Positions 37,877 through 48,057 of a stretch of 64,000 nt of DNA are shown piece after piece (position 1 is the stretch's first letter; every line of letters begins with the position of its first letter). The notes beneath the pieces are model-generated. The model searched no databases. It was not told the DNA's origin and was given only the letters and a program-made list of their open reading frames with translations. Both the position numbers and the translations under genes were made by a program. The DNA comes from Neoalteromonas arenosi (GTDB lineage Bacteria; Pseudomonadota; Gammaproteobacteria; Enterobacterales; Alteromonadaceae), in assembly GCF_030362855.1 (NCBI RefSeq), contig NZ_JAUCBP010000002.1:408325-472324 (forward strand), in the 5' to 3' direction.

Positions 37877-38977
37877 ATGGCACTACATACCCCACAAGAG
37901 ATAATCGAAGATATTCGGCTGGGAAAAATGGTCATCCTGATGGACGATGAGGATCGCGAAAACGAAGGTGATCTGATCATGGCGGCCGAGCATGTAACGC
38001 CAGAAGCAATTAATTTTATGGTCACTCATGCACGCGGATTAGTGTGCTTGCCGATGACGGCAGAGCGATGCAGACGGCTTAACTTACCGTTGATGGTAAA
38101 CAACAATGGTGCTCAGTTTTCGACTAACTTTACGGTTTCGATCGAAGCCGCTGAAGGTGTCACGACGGGTATATCGGCTGCCGATAGAGCACGGACAATC
38201 CTCGCTGCAGTAGCACCCGATGCCAAAGCTGCGGATATTGTTCAGCCCGGCCACATTTTTCCATTGATCGCTAAACAAGGTGGCGTGTTAAATCGCGCCG
38301 GTCACACTGAAGCTGGCGTTGACTTAGCGCGTCTTGCCGGATGTGAACCCGCGGCAGTTATCGTTGAGATCCTCAATGAAGATGGCTCTATGGCAAGGCG
38401 CCCTGAACTAGAGGCCTTTGCAGCAAAGCACAATCTGAAAATGGGCACCATTGCTGACCTTATTGAATATCGCAATATCAACGAAACCACTATCGAATCA
38501 GTGGCGCAATGTAAGCTACCCACGCAGTACGGTGATTTTGAGCTACATACCTTTCGTGACGTGATAGACAACCAATTACACTTCGCATTGAAGAAAGGCG
38601 ATATCGTTGAAGGCCAGCCTACCTTAGTTCGCGTGCATCTACACAATACATTTTCTGACTTGCTCGGCTCTACTCGCTCAGTCAATCGCTCTATGACATT
38701 GCCGCAGGCGATGTCGCGTATCGCTGAAGAGGGCGGTGTGCTTGTGTTGCTGGGCAAAGAAGAAGATATCGCTCAACAGGTATCTCAGTTTGCGATGGAA
38801 GACCGCGGCGAAACACCTGCAGCAGCAGATTGGAAGGGCTCGTCGCGCACCGTTGGCGTTGGTAGCCAAATCCTGGCCAGTCTTGGTGTGCATAAAATGC
38901 GACTGCTAAGTAAGCCGATCAAATATCACGCTTTGTCTGGGTATGGCCTAGAAGTCGTGGAATATATCCACGAATAA
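37877..38977 (+). CDS. ribBX: RibBX: DHBP synthase fused to degenerate GTP cyclohydrolase II domain
   Basis: 366 residues. Residues 1-200 are a full 3,4-dihydroxy-2-butanone-4-phosphate synthase: [17 protein letters not shown], the loop [10 protein letters not shown], and HRAGHTE-like [17 protein letters not shown]. The C-terminal part aligns with GTP cyclohydrolase II by position ([18 protein letters not shown]) but lacks the three zinc cysteines and the catalytic region, so it should be inactive for RibA chemistry. This matches the RibBX proteins of Shewanella and relatives, tied there to extra flavin production. A separate ribA must exist outside the window. Confidence 0.92.
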   Translation: MALHTPQEIIEDIRLGKMVILMDDEDRENEGDLIMAAEHVTPEAINFMVTHARGLVCLPMTAERCRRLNLPLMVNNNGAQFSTNFTVSIEAAEGVTTGISAADRARTILAAVAPDAKAADIVQPGHIFPLIAKQGGVLNRAGHTEAGVDLARLAGCEPAAVIVEILNEDGSMARRPELEAFAAKHNLKMGTIADLIEYRNINETTIESVAQCKLPTQYGDFELHTFRDVIDNQLHFALKKGDIVEGQPTLVRVHLHNTFSDLLGSTRSVNRSMTLPQAMSRIAEEGGVLVLLGKEEDIAQQVSQFAMEDRGETPAAADWKGSSRTVGVGSQILASLGVHKMRLLSKPIKYHALSGYGLEVVEYIHE

Positions 38978-39010
38978 ACCGATAACTTAGCGCAGTTTGC
39001 CGGAAAAGTA

Positions 39011-39019
39011 TGCTATACT
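39011..39019 (+). promoter_or_regulatory. Extended -10 promoter candidate for ribH
   Basis: TGCTATACT is an extended -10 element in the 71-bp gap between ribBX and ribH, 30 bp before the ribH ATG. No good -35 is seen. It may give ribH-nusB-thiL-pgpA an independent start. Confidence 0.45.
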
Positions 39020-39048
39020 GCGCGCCGAATTTTTTAAGGGTAACCGCT

Positions 39049-39531
39049 ATGAATGTAATTGAAGGCAATGTTCGAGCTACGGGCAAGCGCTTTGGTGTCG
39101 TTGTTTCACGCTTCAACAGCTTTGTTGTGGAAAGTCTGTTAGAAGGCGCATTGGACACACTTGACCGCTTTGGTGAAGTCAGTGAAGGTGATATCACTGT
39201 TGTACGTGTACCGGGTGCTTATGAGCTTCCAATTGCAGCGAAAAAGATGGCTGCAAGCGGCAAATTTGACGCAATCATTGCCTTGGGTGCGGTTATTCGT
39301 GGTGGCACGCCACACTTCGACTTTGTTGCTGGCGAATGCAATAAAGGCTTGGCACAAGTTTCATTAGACTACACGCTGCCTGTATCTTTTGGCGTAATCA
39401 CTACTGACAGCATCGAGCAGGCTATCGAGCGCTCTGGTACTAAAGCCGGTAATAAAGGCGCTGAAGCGGCGATGGGGGCTCTAGAGATGGTTAATGTGAT
39501 GTCCGCAATCGATAATGAATTAGGTGCTTAA
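39049..39531 (+). CDS. ribH: 6,7-dimethyl-8-ribityllumazine synthase
   Basis: 160 residues from the ATG at 39049, which has TTAAGGG upstream; the frame opens earlier but those residues are not family-like. The substrate blocks [40 protein letters not shown] and [15 protein letters not shown] are complete. It condenses the RibB and RibD/phosphatase products, and so completes the set ribD, ribE, ribBX, ribH. nusB begins 1 nt after its stop. Confidence 0.96.
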   Translation: MNVIEGNVRATGKRFGVVVSRFNSFVVESLLEGALDTLDRFGEVSEGDITVVRVPGAYELPIAAKKMAASGKFDAIIALGAVIRGGTPHFDFVAGECNKGLAQVSLDYTLPVSFGVITTDSIEQAIERSGTKAGNKGAEAAMGALEMVNVMSAIDNELGA

Positions 39532-39532
39532 G

Positions 39533-39955
39533 GTGAAAGTAGCTCCTCGTCATTTGGCACGAGAGTTAGCGCTACAAGGCGTCTATTCTTGGCAACTTAG
39601 CAATAATCCAGTAGAGCAGGTAGAGCTCATGTTAGCGACCAGTAATGATATGAGTAAGGTTGACATGGCCTTCTTTCAATCGTTACTGCGCGGCAGCACA
39701 AGTCGTCACGCTGAGCTGGATGAGCAAATTAAACCTTATTTAGGCCGCTTGCCTGAAGAACTCGATCCGATTGAAAAAGCCATTTTACGCATCGCAACCT
39801 TTGAGTTAGTGCAGTGTTTAGAAACCCCCTACAAAGTCGTTATCAATGAAGCCATCGAACTTGCGAAGAGTTTTGGTGCCCAAGATAGTCACAAGTTCAT
39901 CAATGGTGTACTCGATAAAGCCGTTAAAACATTGCGCAAACACGAACGTAGCTAG
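39533..39955 (+). CDS. nusB: Transcription antitermination factor NusB
   Basis: 140-residue all-helical protein that binds boxA RNA with NusE in rRNA antitermination. The start is GTG at 39533, giving MKVAPRHLARELALQGVYSWQLS, close to the E. coli N-terminus and length (139). VVINEAIELAKSFGAQDSHKFINGVLDK is the family C-terminal block. Its target, a boxA, lies at 63.9 kb in this window. Confidence 0.95.
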   Translation: MKVAPRHLARELALQGVYSWQLSNNPVEQVELMLATSNDMSKVDMAFFQSLLRGSTSRHAELDEQIKPYLGRLPEELDPIEKAILRIATFELVQCLETPYKVVINEAIELAKSFGAQDSHKFINGVLDKAVKTLRKHERS

Positions 39956-39958
39956 ACA

Positions 39959-40930
39959 GTGAAAGAATTTGATCTCATCGACCGCTTTTTTAAACATGGC
40001 GGTCATCAGCGTAAGGATGTCTTGGTCGGTATTGGCGACGATGCTGCGTTGACTAAAGTAGCAAGTAATCAGTGTTTAGCGACGACAACAGATACCCTAG
40101 TCAGTGGCGTTCATTTTTTACCTGATACGCCACCGCGAGCTGTTGCTTATAAGGCGGTTGCTGCAAACCTCAGTGATTTGGCCGCAATGGGCGCCGAACC
40201 CGCTTGGATTAGCTTGTCGCTATCTTTACCTGACACTGATGAAAGCTGGTTAGCTGAGTTCACCAAAGGTTTATACGACCTATCACAATACTTTTCGGTC
40301 CAGCTCATCGGTGGTGATACGGTTGCAGGTCCTCTGGCTTTGACAATCACTGCGCAAGGTTTTGTACCAGAGCAGTCGGCTTTGACACGCAGTGGCGCAA
40401 AGCCAGGTGATTGGATTTATGTGACTGGTACTGTAGGCGATGCAGGCGCCGGATTGGATATTCTCAAGGGTGATTTAGCTGCGGCTGGTGAAAGCGCAGA
40501 CTACTTAATTAAACGCCATCAATTTCCATCACCACGCGTAGTAGCTGGCACCATGCTGCGCCGCGCAGCCAGTGCCTGTATAGACATTAGTGACGGCCTG
40601 TTAGCCGATTTGCATCATATTTTGGAGGCTTCAGAATGTGGCGCAATGTTACACGTAGACCGGTTGCCGATTTCTGAAGCGTTAACAGAATTGGTTGAAG
40701 AGCAGCAATGCTTCCAATACGGCCTTACCGCAGGCGATGACTATGAGTTGTTGTTTACTATTGGCGAAGAGTATAAGAGTCAGGTAGAAACGGCGTTTAG
40801 CAGTTTCAACATTCGCGCTACATGTATAGGCCAAGTTACCGGCGTTGCCGGTAAAACCGACCTTCGTCTGAACGACAAACCGTTTAAGCACTCTGGCAAA
40901 CAGGGATTTGAGCACTTTAATGCATCCTGA
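39959..40930 (+). CDS. thiL: Thiamine-monophosphate kinase
   Basis: 323-residue kinase making thiamine pyrophosphate. The start is GTG at 39959, 3 nt after nusB. VGIGDDAALT, the metal/phosphate loop TDTLVSGVHFL, KAVAANLSDLAAMGAEPAW and IDISDGLLADLHHI are all present, and GLTAGDDYELLFT is the C-terminal signature. The stop overlaps pgpA. Confidence 0.95.
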   Translation: MKEFDLIDRFFKHGGHQRKDVLVGIGDDAALTKVASNQCLATTTDTLVSGVHFLPDTPPRAVAYKAVAANLSDLAAMGAEPAWISLSLSLPDTDESWLAEFTKGLYDLSQYFSVQLIGGDTVAGPLALTITAQGFVPEQSALTRSGAKPGDWIYVTGTVGDAGAGLDILKGDLAAAGESADYLIKRHQFPSPRVVAGTMLRRAASACIDISDGLLADLHHILEASECGAMLHVDRLPISEALTELVEEQQCFQYGLTAGDDYELLFTIGEEYKSQVETAFSSFNIRATCIGQVTGVAGKTDLRLNDKPFKHSGKQGFEHFNAS

Positions 40931-41405
40931 CTTGCGTAAAAAGGTTTCGTTAGCAAATCCCTATCATTTCCTTGGTCTTGGCTTTGGCAGTGGTTTGATT
41001 CCGTTTATGCCCGGTACTATGGGGTCCTTAGCTGCAATGCCACTGTTGCTATTGATGCTCCCCCTAGCGGCTGAGTTTTATGTATTGATTACTCTACTTT
41101 CGATCGCCATCGGTGTGGTTATTTGTGAGCGCACAGCGAGGGATCTGGGCGTCCATGATCACGGTTCAATCGTGTGGGATGAAGTGGCGGGAATGCTAGT
41201 GACCTTTTTATTGGTCCCGATAAGCATTACGAGTTTAGTTTTAGGCTTTCTGTTATTCCGTATTTTTGATATTTGGAAACCTTGGCCAATCAGCTTTCTC
41301 GACAAGCACGTACATGGCGGCCTTGGGATTATGTTAGACGATATTGTCGCAGGCCTAATGGCCTGCGCCGTACTGCATATCGCACTTTATTATTTGCCTG
41401 TTTAG
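40920..41405 (+). CDS. pgpA: Phosphatidylglycerophosphatase A
   Basis: 161-residue membrane phosphatase of phosphatidylglycerol synthesis. The ATG at 40920 lies within the thiL 3' end (11-nt overlap); a TTG 12 nt upstream is possible. [18 protein letters not shown] and [13 protein letters not shown] are the PgpA blocks, the second carrying conserved acidic metal-site residues; [14 protein letters not shown] follows. About four hydrophobic segments. It converges on dxs with overlapping stop codons. Confidence 0.94.
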   Translation: MHPDLRKKVSLANPYHFLGLGFGSGLIPFMPGTMGSLAAMPLLLLMLPLAAEFYVLITLLSIAIGVVICERTARDLGVHDHGSIVWDEVAGMLVTFLLVPISITSLVLGFLLFRIFDIWKPWPISFLDKHVHGGLGIMLDDIVAGLMACAVLHIALYYLPV

Positions 41406-43258
41406 CAGCGTTCGATAGCTGCTAATATACCCGCTGTATCAAGGCCGAGTTCGGCGTACATTTCCTGCTGTGTGCCCTGCAGTATAAAACTATCAGGTAA
41501 CCCAAGCTTAATCAGGCGGTTGGTGTAACCACAGTCTTGCATGTACTCTCCAACAGCACTGCCTGCTCCCCCCATGACTGCGCCATCTTCTAATGTAATG
41601 ATGGCATCGTGAGTCGCAACGATTTTATCAATAATCGCTGTATCAAGCGGTTTCACAAAGCGCATGTCAATCAATGTTGTGTCTTTGCTATCTGCCGCTT
41701 CTTGGGCGTAACCGATTAATGTACCGAAGTTTAATATGGCGATCTTACGGCCTTCTCGCACGGTACGTGATTTACCTATGGGTAGCTCCGTCATCGTTTC
41801 TTCAAGCGCAGTACCAATACCGGTGCCTCGCGGATAACGCACCGCAGCGGGGACTTGCGCTTTGTGACCGGTATACAGCATTTGGCGGCACTCATTCTCA
41901 TCACTCGGTGTCATGATGACCATGTTAGGAATACAGCGCATGTAACAAATATCGAAAGCGCCTTGGTGTGTAGGCCCGTCTGCACCCACGATGCCCGCAC
42001 GATCGATAGCGAATAAGACGGGAAGATTCTGTATTGCAACGTCGTGGATCAACTGATCATATGCACGTTGCAGGAAAGTAGAGTAAATCGCTACGACTGC
42101 ATTTAAACCATCACGAGCCATGCCTGCCGCAAAAGTTACTGAATGTTGTTCGGCAATGGCCACATCGAAGTATTGCTCCGGGAATTGTTGTGAAAACTTA
42201 ACCATTCCCGAGCCTTCACGCATAGCCGGTGTTACTGCCACTAATTTAGGGTCGGCAGCAGCCATATCGCACAACCAATCGCCAAAGACTTTAGAAAACG
42301 TAGGTCCACTGGGCTTACTTGCAGGCAATTCATTATCTGCGGGATTGAACTTTGGTACCGCGTGATACTTAATCGGATCTTGCTCGGCAACATCGTAACC
42401 TTTGCCTTTGCGCGTTACGACGTGCAGAATTTGTGGCCCTTTCATATTGCGCATATTGCGCATAGTATCGACCATGCCATTTACGTCGTGCCCATCAATT
42501 GGGCCAATATATTTGAAGCCTAACTCTTCGAATATAGTCCCAGGAACAACCATACCCTTGATATGCTCTTCTGCTCGACTAGCGAATTCTTTAATCGGCG
42601 GCACATTACTCAATAGTTTTTTACCGCCATCACGAATTGAGTTAAATAGATTACCGGTTAGAAGACGAGCCAGGTGACTATTAAGTGCGCCGACGTTTTC
42701 TGAGATTGACATCTCATTGTCGTTTAGCACGACGACTAAATCTTTATCTATATCACCGCCGTGATTTAACGCCTCAAATGCCATTCCTGCCGTCATTGCG
42801 CCATCACCTATAACGGCAACCACTTTGCGATCGCGTTGTTCTTTCTCGGCGGCGATAGCCATACCTAAAGCTGCACTGATCGAGGTCGATGAATGGCCCA
42901 CTGCGAAGGTGTCATAATCGCTCTCTGGTGGCCAGGGAAATGGATGTAAACCATTTTTTTGGCGTATTGTCGGCATCCTGTCGCGCCGTTCAGTCAGAAT
43001 CTTATGTGGATACGCTTGGTGACCGACATCCCATACTAGGCGGTCAAAAGGGGTATTGTAGACATAATGCAATGCAACAGTAAGCTCAACTGTGCCTAAA
43101 CCCGATGCAAAGTGTCCGCTACTTGTACTCACGCAAGCCAAAAGATATTGGCGCAACTCATCGGCCAATGCTGTTAATTTATCCTGTGGCAGCTGACGCA
43201 GTGCCTTGGGATTCTCGATACCCGCGAGTGTCGGATACTGACTAATATCTAGGGTCAT
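41402..43258 (-). CDS. dxs: 1-deoxy-D-xylulose-5-phosphate synthase
   Basis: 618-residue TPP enzyme that starts the MEP pathway by condensing pyruvate and glyceraldehyde 3-phosphate. The TPP motif is [19 protein letters not shown]...[48 protein letters not shown] and YPRGTG are conserved. It is the last gene of xseB-ispA-dxs, 5 nt after ispA, and supplies the pathway that ispH (left end of the window) finishes. Confidence 0.97.
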   Translation of the reverse strand: MTLDISQYPTLAGIENPKALRQLPQDKLTALADELRQYLLACVSTSSGHFASGLGTVELTVALHYVYNTPFDRLVWDVGHQAYPHKILTERRDRMPTIRQKNGLHPFPWPPESDYDTFAVGHSSTSISAALGMAIAAEKEQRDRKVVAVIGDGAMTAGMAFEALNHGGDIDKDLVVVLNDNEMSISENVGALNSHLARLLTGNLFNSIRDGGKKLLSNVPPIKEFASRAEEHIKGMVVPGTIFEELGFKYIGPIDGHDVNGMVDTMRNMRNMKGPQILHVVTRKGKGYDVAEQDPIKYHAVPKFNPADNELPASKPSGPTFSKVFGDWLCDMAAADPKLVAVTPAMREGSGMVKFSQQFPEQYFDVAIAEQHSVTFAAGMARDGLNAVVAIYSTFLQRAYDQLIHDVAIQNLPVLFAIDRAGIVGADGPTHQGAFDICYMRCIPNMVIMTPSDENECRQMLYTGHKAQVPAAVRYPRGTGIGTALEETMTELPIGKSRTVREGRKIAILNFGTLIGYAQEAADSKDTTLIDMRFVKPLDTAIIDKIVATHDAIITLEDGAVMGGAGSAVGEYMQDCGYTNRLIKLGLPDSFILQGTQQEMYAELGLDTAGILAAIERC

Positions 43259-43263
43259 TATTG

Positions 43264-44163
43264 TTAGTGTGTTCTATTTAACATCAAATCGGCAAACTGC
43301 CGCAAAAGCTGGGTATTGTAAGGCAATCTGTCCAATGCTTGAAGCGCTTCTGCATGATAATTCTGTAGTTGTTCACGGGCTGCTTGCAATCCAAGTAAAG
43401 CTGGATACGTTGATTTATTCGCTTTTTGATCAGAACCTGAAGGTTTTCCTAAGACTTCACTACTAGCCGTGACATCCAAAATGTCGTCTTGAACTTGAAA
43501 AGCTAGACCTATTGATTGCGCATAAGTGAGAAAGTTCGCTACGTCACACTCTGCAATATTAGGTGTCATAAGAGTTGCTGTTTCCACACAAGCGGTCAGC
43601 AAGGCACCCGTTTTCAGCTGGTGCAACTGAGTCAAACGCTCAAGTGAAATGCGTTGATTTGTGGCTGCTAGGTCGATTGCCTGGCCACCACACATACCGC
43701 TGTAGCCAGAAGCTTTGGCGATGCAAGTGATTAATTTGACCTTAGTCTCGTGACTGAGTTGTTTAGAGCTGGTATCGGCAATTATTTCAAACGCCAATGT
43801 TTGCAACGCATCACCTGCGAGTATCGCGGTGGCTTCATCGTATTTGATATGACACGTAGCTTGCCCTCTTCGCAAGTCGTCATCGTCCATTGCTGGTAGA
43901 TCGTCATGAACTAGCGAATATGCGTGGATGCATTCAATCGCAGCCGCTACAGGTAGACTGTCTAGGTAGCTAATTCCCAATGTCTCAGCAGTAATTCGAT
44001 GCAGTAGTGGGCGCATGCGTTTACCACCGACTAACAAGGCATACTGCATGGCCTCTTTTAAATCTATAGCATGCTCGGGTAATCGTTGTATGTAGTTAGT
44101 AAGGTAGGCATCAATAGTGTTTTTTGTCTCAGCCTGAATGTCTGCAAGTGTCGCCTCAGTCAT
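43264..44163 (-). CDS. ispA: (2E,6E)-farnesyl diphosphate synthase
   Basis: 299-residue prenyltransferase. The first aspartate-rich motif is [16 protein letters not shown], the second is [10 protein letters not shown], and GGKRMRP lies near the N-terminus. The start chosen is the ATG at 44163, overlapping the xseB stop as ATGACTGA; an upstream in-frame GTG would run further into xseB. It joins IPP and DMAPP from the MEP pathway, so the operon with dxs is metabolic. Confidence 0.96.
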   Translation of the reverse strand: MTEATLADIQAETKNTIDAYLTNYIQRLPEHAIDLKEAMQYALLVGGKRMRPLLHRITAETLGISYLDSLPVAAAIECIHAYSLVHDDLPAMDDDDLRRGQATCHIKYDEATAILAGDALQTLAFEIIADTSSKQLSHETKVKLITCIAKASGYSGMCGGQAIDLAATNQRISLERLTQLHQLKTGALLTACVETATLMTPNIAECDVANFLTYAQSIGLAFQVQDDILDVTASSEVLGKPSGSDQKANKSTYPALLGLQAAREQLQNYHAEALQALDRLPYNTQLLRQFADLMLNRTH

Positions 44164-44407
44164 CGTCTGGTGCCATGTCCTCGAGTTGGGTCTGACCATC
44201 TTTGTTGGTCAGTATTTGGACCTTTTGTTCGGCGGCTTGTAATAGAGCCTGACCGTGTTTGGTAAGTTGCACGCCACGTTCAAACTTTTCTAGCGCATCT
44301 TGGAGAGGGAGGTCGCCGTTCTCCATGGCGCTAACGATTTCTTCCAACTCTTCAAGGGTCTTCTCAAAATTTGCTGAATCCGACGCTTTTTGGCTCAAAA
44401 CAATCAC
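44156..44407 (-). CDS. xseB: Exodeoxyribonuclease VII small subunit
   Basis: 83-residue Xse[51 protein letters not shown] is the complete helical family domain. The acidic tail LEDMAPDDD is usual. The start is GTG at 44407. As in E. coli it leads the xseB-ispA-dxs operon. The large subunit gene xseA is not in the window. Confidence 0.95.
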   Translation of the reverse strand: MIVLSQKASDSANFEKTLEELEEIVSAMENGDLPLQDALEKFERGVQLTKHGQALLQAAEQKVQILTNKDGQTQLEDMAPDDD

Positions 44408-44602
44408 TCATATGCTATTAATAATAAAGTATCGCGCACATTACCTAAGCCCCTGCAGAGGGTCAATGACTTTGTCGTTGAATTGGCTCAGCGTGAGAGT
44501 GAATGTGCATAATCGCTTGAGGGGTATAGAAATTATTATTGTGGTCGATACAATGGCTAACAAAGGTCCTTACAGAATTAGCTGCAAAAATAGGAGAGGC
44601 GT

Positions 44603-45367
44603 GTGGATTTAGCAACCGTCATAGGCATCATTGGCGCGATAGGTTTTGTCGTAATGGCCATGGTGTTGGGCGGCGACATGGGTATGTTTATCAACGTTCC
44701 ATCGCTGTTAATCGTATTTGGTGGCACTATTTTCGTTGTGCTTTCACAATTTACCCTCGGCCAATTTTTCGGTGCAGGTAAAATTGCTGCTAAGGCGTTT
44801 ATGTTCAAGATCGAAGCGCCCGAAGACCTTATCCAAAAGATTGTTGAAATGGCTGATGCAGCCAGAAAAGGTGGATTTTTAGCCCTCGAAGAAGCAGAAA
44901 TTGAAAATAGTTTTATGCAGAAAGGGGTCGACATGTTGGTGGATGGACATGATATTGACGTAGTGCGCGAAACTCTGGCGAAGGATATCAGCATGACCAC
45001 GCAGCGGCATGAATTTGGTGGCAAAATATTCAAAGGCATGGGGGATGTGGCACCCGCTATGGGGATGATTGGGACTTTGATTGGTTTGGTTGCTATGTTG
45101 TCAAACATGGATGACCCTAAAGCTATTGGTCCGGCAATGGCCGTGGCATTGTTAACAACGCTCTATGGTGCGTTCTTCGCTAACGTCATATGTTTGCCGA
45201 TCGCAATAAAGCTCGGAAACCGCATGGAAGAGGAAAAGCTCAATCAGTCACTGGTGTTAGACGGCATTGTTGGCATTGCAGATGGTCAGAACCCCCGTGT
45301 TATTGAAGGTATTTTGAAAAGCTATCTCGCCGCCAGCAAGCGCGCTGAGGTAACGGAAGAAGATTAG
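44603..45367 (+). CDS. pomA: Flagellar motor stator PomA/MotA
   Basis: 254-residue proton/sodium channel stator subunit with four membrane segments: N-terminal pair (about 4-24 and 33-50) and C-terminal pair around GDVAPAMGMIGTLIGLVAML and ALLTTLYGAFFANVICLPIAIKL. The cytoplasmic loop carries the conserved charged residues (RKGGFLALEE). The length and the pairing with a PomB-like partner favour the Na+ type. GTG start with AGGAGAGG upstream. The position downstream of xseB, divergent from it, is typical of Vibrio and Alteromonadales. Confidence 0.93.
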   Translation: MDLATVIGIIGAIGFVVMAMVLGGDMGMFINVPSLLIVFGGTIFVVLSQFTLGQFFGAGKIAAKAFMFKIEAPEDLIQKIVEMADAARKGGFLALEEAEIENSFMQKGVDMLVDGHDIDVVRETLAKDISMTTQRHEFGGKIFKGMGDVAPAMGMIGTLIGLVAMLSNMDDPKAIGPAMAVALLTTLYGAFFANVICLPIAIKLGNRMEEEKLNQSLVLDGIVGIADGQNPRVIEGILKSYLAASKRAEVTEED

Positions 45368-45368
45368 C

Positions 45369-46313
45369 ATGTCACAACAGCAAGAAGAATGTCCTAAATG
45401 TCCCCCCGAAGGCCTGCCGCCATGGATGGGGACTTTTGCTGATTTAATGTCACTGCTGATGTGCTTTTTTGTATTGTTGTTAGCATTTTCGGAAATGGAC
45501 GTGTTGAAATTCAAGCAGATCGCTGGGTCCATGAAGTTTGCATTTGGCGTGCAAAATAAAATTGAAGTCAAAGATATTCCCAAAGGAACTAGTGTTATTG
45601 CGATGGAGTTCCGTCCCGGTCGACCCGATCCAACCCCGATTGAAAACATCCAGCAGCAGACCATAGAAATGACGCAGCAAATGCTGGAGTTCCAAGCGGG
45701 TGATGAAGATTCAGCGGGTGGGCGTCAGAAACAGCGAGGCACTCAGCGGGGCGGGCAAGCGCAGCAAACCGCAACTGATCAGTCAGCGGCAACGCAAACA
45801 CAGTCGGCGGCGCAAGAGCAAGTTAACGAGTTAATTAAGAAAGTTGCCCAACAGCTTGAAAAGCAGATTGTTGATGGCTCAATAGAGATGGAATCATTGG
45901 GCCAGCAAATTACCATTCGCATTCGTGAAAACGGCTCATTTTCGGCTGGCTCTGCGTTTTTACAGCCACAATTTATTCCCATTATTCGTACTATTGGAGA
46001 GTTATTATCGGAGATGCCTGGCGAGATTGAGGTGTCAGGACACAGTGACAGCCAGCAAATATCGAATGAGTTGTATCGCTCTAACTGGGATTTATCGGCT
46101 CAGCGAGCGGTAGCGGTTGCAGAGGAGCTACGCCGTGCACCAGGTTTTGATGAGTCGCGTATGTCGGTAGTCGGCAAAGCTGATACTGCGCCGTTACTCG
46201 ATGGTGAAGAAGCCGATATTCGTGCCAGAAATAGGCGTGTAGAAATCGTTATCAATCAAGGCAAGCCCATATTATCTAATCCGATTTCCGTGATTGAGAA
46301 TAGCGGCGGTTAA
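45369..46313 (+). CDS. pomB: Flagellar motor stator PomB/MotB
   Basis: 314 residues: short cytoplasmic N-terminus, one membrane helix with the ion-binding Asp (D25 in PPWMGTFADLMSLLMCFFVL), a Gln/Ala-rich periplasmic plug-linker (about 110-150) and an OmpA-like peptidoglycan-binding domain (IEVSGHSDSQQISNELYRSNWDLSAQRAVAVAEEL). CFFVLLLAFSEMD resembles PomB, which uses sodium. It begins 1 nt after pomA; its stop overlaps the convergent EVE gene (TTAA). Confidence 0.94.
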   Translation: MSQQQEECPKCPPEGLPPWMGTFADLMSLLMCFFVLLLAFSEMDVLKFKQIAGSMKFAFGVQNKIEVKDIPKGTSVIAMEFRPGRPDPTPIENIQQQTIEMTQQMLEFQAGDEDSAGGRQKQRGTQRGGQAQQTATDQSAATQTQSAAQEQVNELIKKVAQQLEKQIVDGSIEMESLGQQITIRIRENGSFSAGSAFLQPQFIPIIRTIGELLSEMPGEIEVSGHSDSQQISNELYRSNWDLSAQRAVAVAEELRRAPGFDESRMSVVGKADTAPLLDGEEADIRARNRRVEIVINQGKPILSNPISVIENSGG

Positions 46314-46786
46314 TCGACATCACTGGCACGTGCGGCAGCAACAAGTACGTCAAATTCGTCATCGCCAACGGGCATTATCGATAATCGATGTCCCTTTTTA
46401 ACCAAAGGGAGGTTAACGACACCAGGCATCGTCTTGATTCTCTTCAAACTGAGAACCTCGGGAAAGGTTTCGACGTGTCTTATTTTAACCCCAAACCAAC
46501 GCGGTAGGTCAGGTGACGATTTGGGGTCAAAGTATTTGGATTCTGGATCGAATTGCGTAGGATCGGCACTTGCACTCGCAACTACAGTTGCCAGCCCAGC
46601 AATACCAACGTTTTTGCAGCTGCTGTGATATAAAAGAACATCATCACCCACTGCGACTTCATCACGTAAAAAGTTTCTCGCTTGGTAATTGCGAACGCCG
46701 TCCCAAAACTCTGATTGCTCTGGCCTGCTAACTAAATCGTCTATACCAAAGGCATCGGGTTCGGTTTTAAAAAGCCAATGAGCCAT
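46310..46786 (-). CDS. EVE-domain (thymocyte nuclear protein 1-like) protein
   Basis: 158-residue PUA-like EVE domain, thought to recognise modified bases in DNA or RNA. MAHWLFKTEPDAFGIDDL, FWDGVRNYQARNFLRD, GDDVLLYHSSC and GIAGLATVVASASADPTQF are the family blocks, with the ligand-pocket aromatic residues present. It follows the cfa-like operon by 15 nt on the same strand, but it is common near other genes and need not belong to that regulon. Confidence 0.9.
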   Translation of the reverse strand: MAHWLFKTEPDAFGIDDLVSRPEQSEFWDGVRNYQARNFLRDEVAVGDDVLLYHSSCKNVGIAGLATVVASASADPTQFDPESKYFDPKSSPDLPRWFGVKIRHVETFPEVLSLKRIKTMPGVVNLPLVKKGHRLSIMPVGDDEFDVLVAAARASDVD

Positions 46787-46801
46787 AGGTAAGTGCGCCT
46801 T

Positions 46802-48055
46802 TTAGCGTGTGATAGGGGCCTTAAATCCGGGTTTAGAGATTATCAGTTGTACGGTACTGATTGTTCGTTCTAAAAAGCCACCTTCACAATAGTTTAAGTA
46901 GTATTGCCACATTCGCGCAAACCGCTCGTCATAACCATCTTTGGTTAGTGCTTCACGACTTTGCTGAAATGCGATATACCAATCATTTAATGTACGTGCA
47001 TAGTCTAAGCCGATATCGTGTAAATCGCGAATCATCATGTCTGTGTGTTCCTTAAGCGTCTTATTCATGATTAATTGCGAAGGTAAGAATCCGCCTGGGA
47101 ATATGTGTTTTTGGATAAAATCTACCCCTTTGGAGTAGGTTTCATAGCGTCTATCGTCGATGGTAATGGCTTGAATCACCATTAAACCACTTTGCTTGAG
47201 TAACGATGAGCACTTGCTGAAAAAGTTAGCCATATATTCTTTGCCAACGGCCTCTATCATTTCTATCGACACCAGTTTGTCATAGCTGCCTTCAAGTAAT
47301 CGATAATCTTTCTTCAACAGAGTGATTCTCGATTCCAGTCCTTCACGCTTTACCCAGTCTTTAGCAAAGGCAAATTGCTCTTCTGAAATAGTAGTCGTTG
47401 TTACTTTACAACCGTAATGCTTGGCAGCAAATACGGCTAATCCACCCCAGCCTGTACCAATTTCTAACAAATGGTCGTTGGCATTCAATTGCAGTTTGTC
47501 ACAGATGCTCTTCAGTTTGTGAATTTGTGCATCTGCAAGTGAAGAATTAACGTCAGGGTATATCGCTGACGAATACATCATGCTTTCATCGAGAAAACGA
47601 GTGTATAGCTTATTGCCCAAATCGTAATGAGCGGAGATATTCTTTTTCGCCTGCTCTTGAGAGTTACGACGCATTAAATGACGAATCTTTTCGACCGGCA
47701 TCGATAGCCACTTAAACTTGGCTTCCCATTGATCCAAGGTATCAAGGTTACGTGCAAATATTCGGATCACATTAGTCAAATTTGGCGTCGTCCATAAACC
47801 GTCGGTATAGGTCTCACCTGAGGCTACGCTGCCGCCAACTAGTAAGTGCTTGTATGCGACGGGAGATTGAATGTCGACTTCGGCTTTTAGGTCACTGTTG
47901 GCATCGCCGTATGCGGCAACTAAGGTGCCTCTTTCTTTAATGGTGATTTGTCCGTGAGGTAGCGTTGATAGCACGTTAAGGAATATGGCTTTACAGGTTC
48001 GATTAACCCAATTGAGCTCTTCTTCAAACGCGATAGCGTGTTCACCATGCGACAT
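46802..48055 (-). CDS. Cyclopropane-fatty-acid synthase-like SAM methyltransferase
   Basis: 417 residues of the CFA/mycolic acid methyltransferase family. SAM motif LEIGTGWGGLAVFAAKHYGCKVTTTTIS is preceded by AHYDLGNKLYTRFLDESMMYSSAIY and followed by VSIEMIEAVGKEYM and FIQKHIFPGGFLPS. The E. coli Cfa is 382 residues. It sits last in a five-gene unit (NTF2-like, SDR, FAD oxidoreductase, DUF1365, this gene). In Rhodobacter similar methyltransferases act on vaccenoyl chains in the RpoE-ChrR regulon, so modification of unsaturated acyl chains is likely; whether the product is cyclopropyl, methyl-branched or furan cannot be told. Confidence 0.9.
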   Translation of the reverse strand: MSHGEHAIAFEEELNWVNRTCKAIFLNVLSTLPHGQITIKERGTLVAAYGDANSDLKAEVDIQSPVAYKHLLVGGSVASGETYTDGLWTTPNLTNVIRIFARNLDTLDQWEAKFKWLSMPVEKIRHLMRRNSQEQAKKNISAHYDLGNKLYTRFLDESMMYSSAIYPDVNSSLADAQIHKLKSICDKLQLNANDHLLEIGTGWGGLAVFAAKHYGCKVTTTTISEEQFAFAKDWVKREGLESRITLLKKDYRLLEGSYDKLVSIEMIEAVGKEYMANFFSKCSSLLKQSGLMVIQAITIDDRRYETYSKGVDFIQKHIFPGGFLPSQLIMNKTLKEHTDMMIRDLHDIGLDYARTLNDWYIAFQQSREALTKDGYDERFARMWQYYLNYCEGGFLERTISTVQLIISKPGFKAPITR

Positions 48056-48057
48056 GA

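Noticed and set aside
44520..44602. Flagellar sigma-28 promoter before pomA (TAGA ... GTCGATAC)
   Set aside because: The spacer is 13 bp instead of about 15 and both boxes deviate, so the match is too weak to list.
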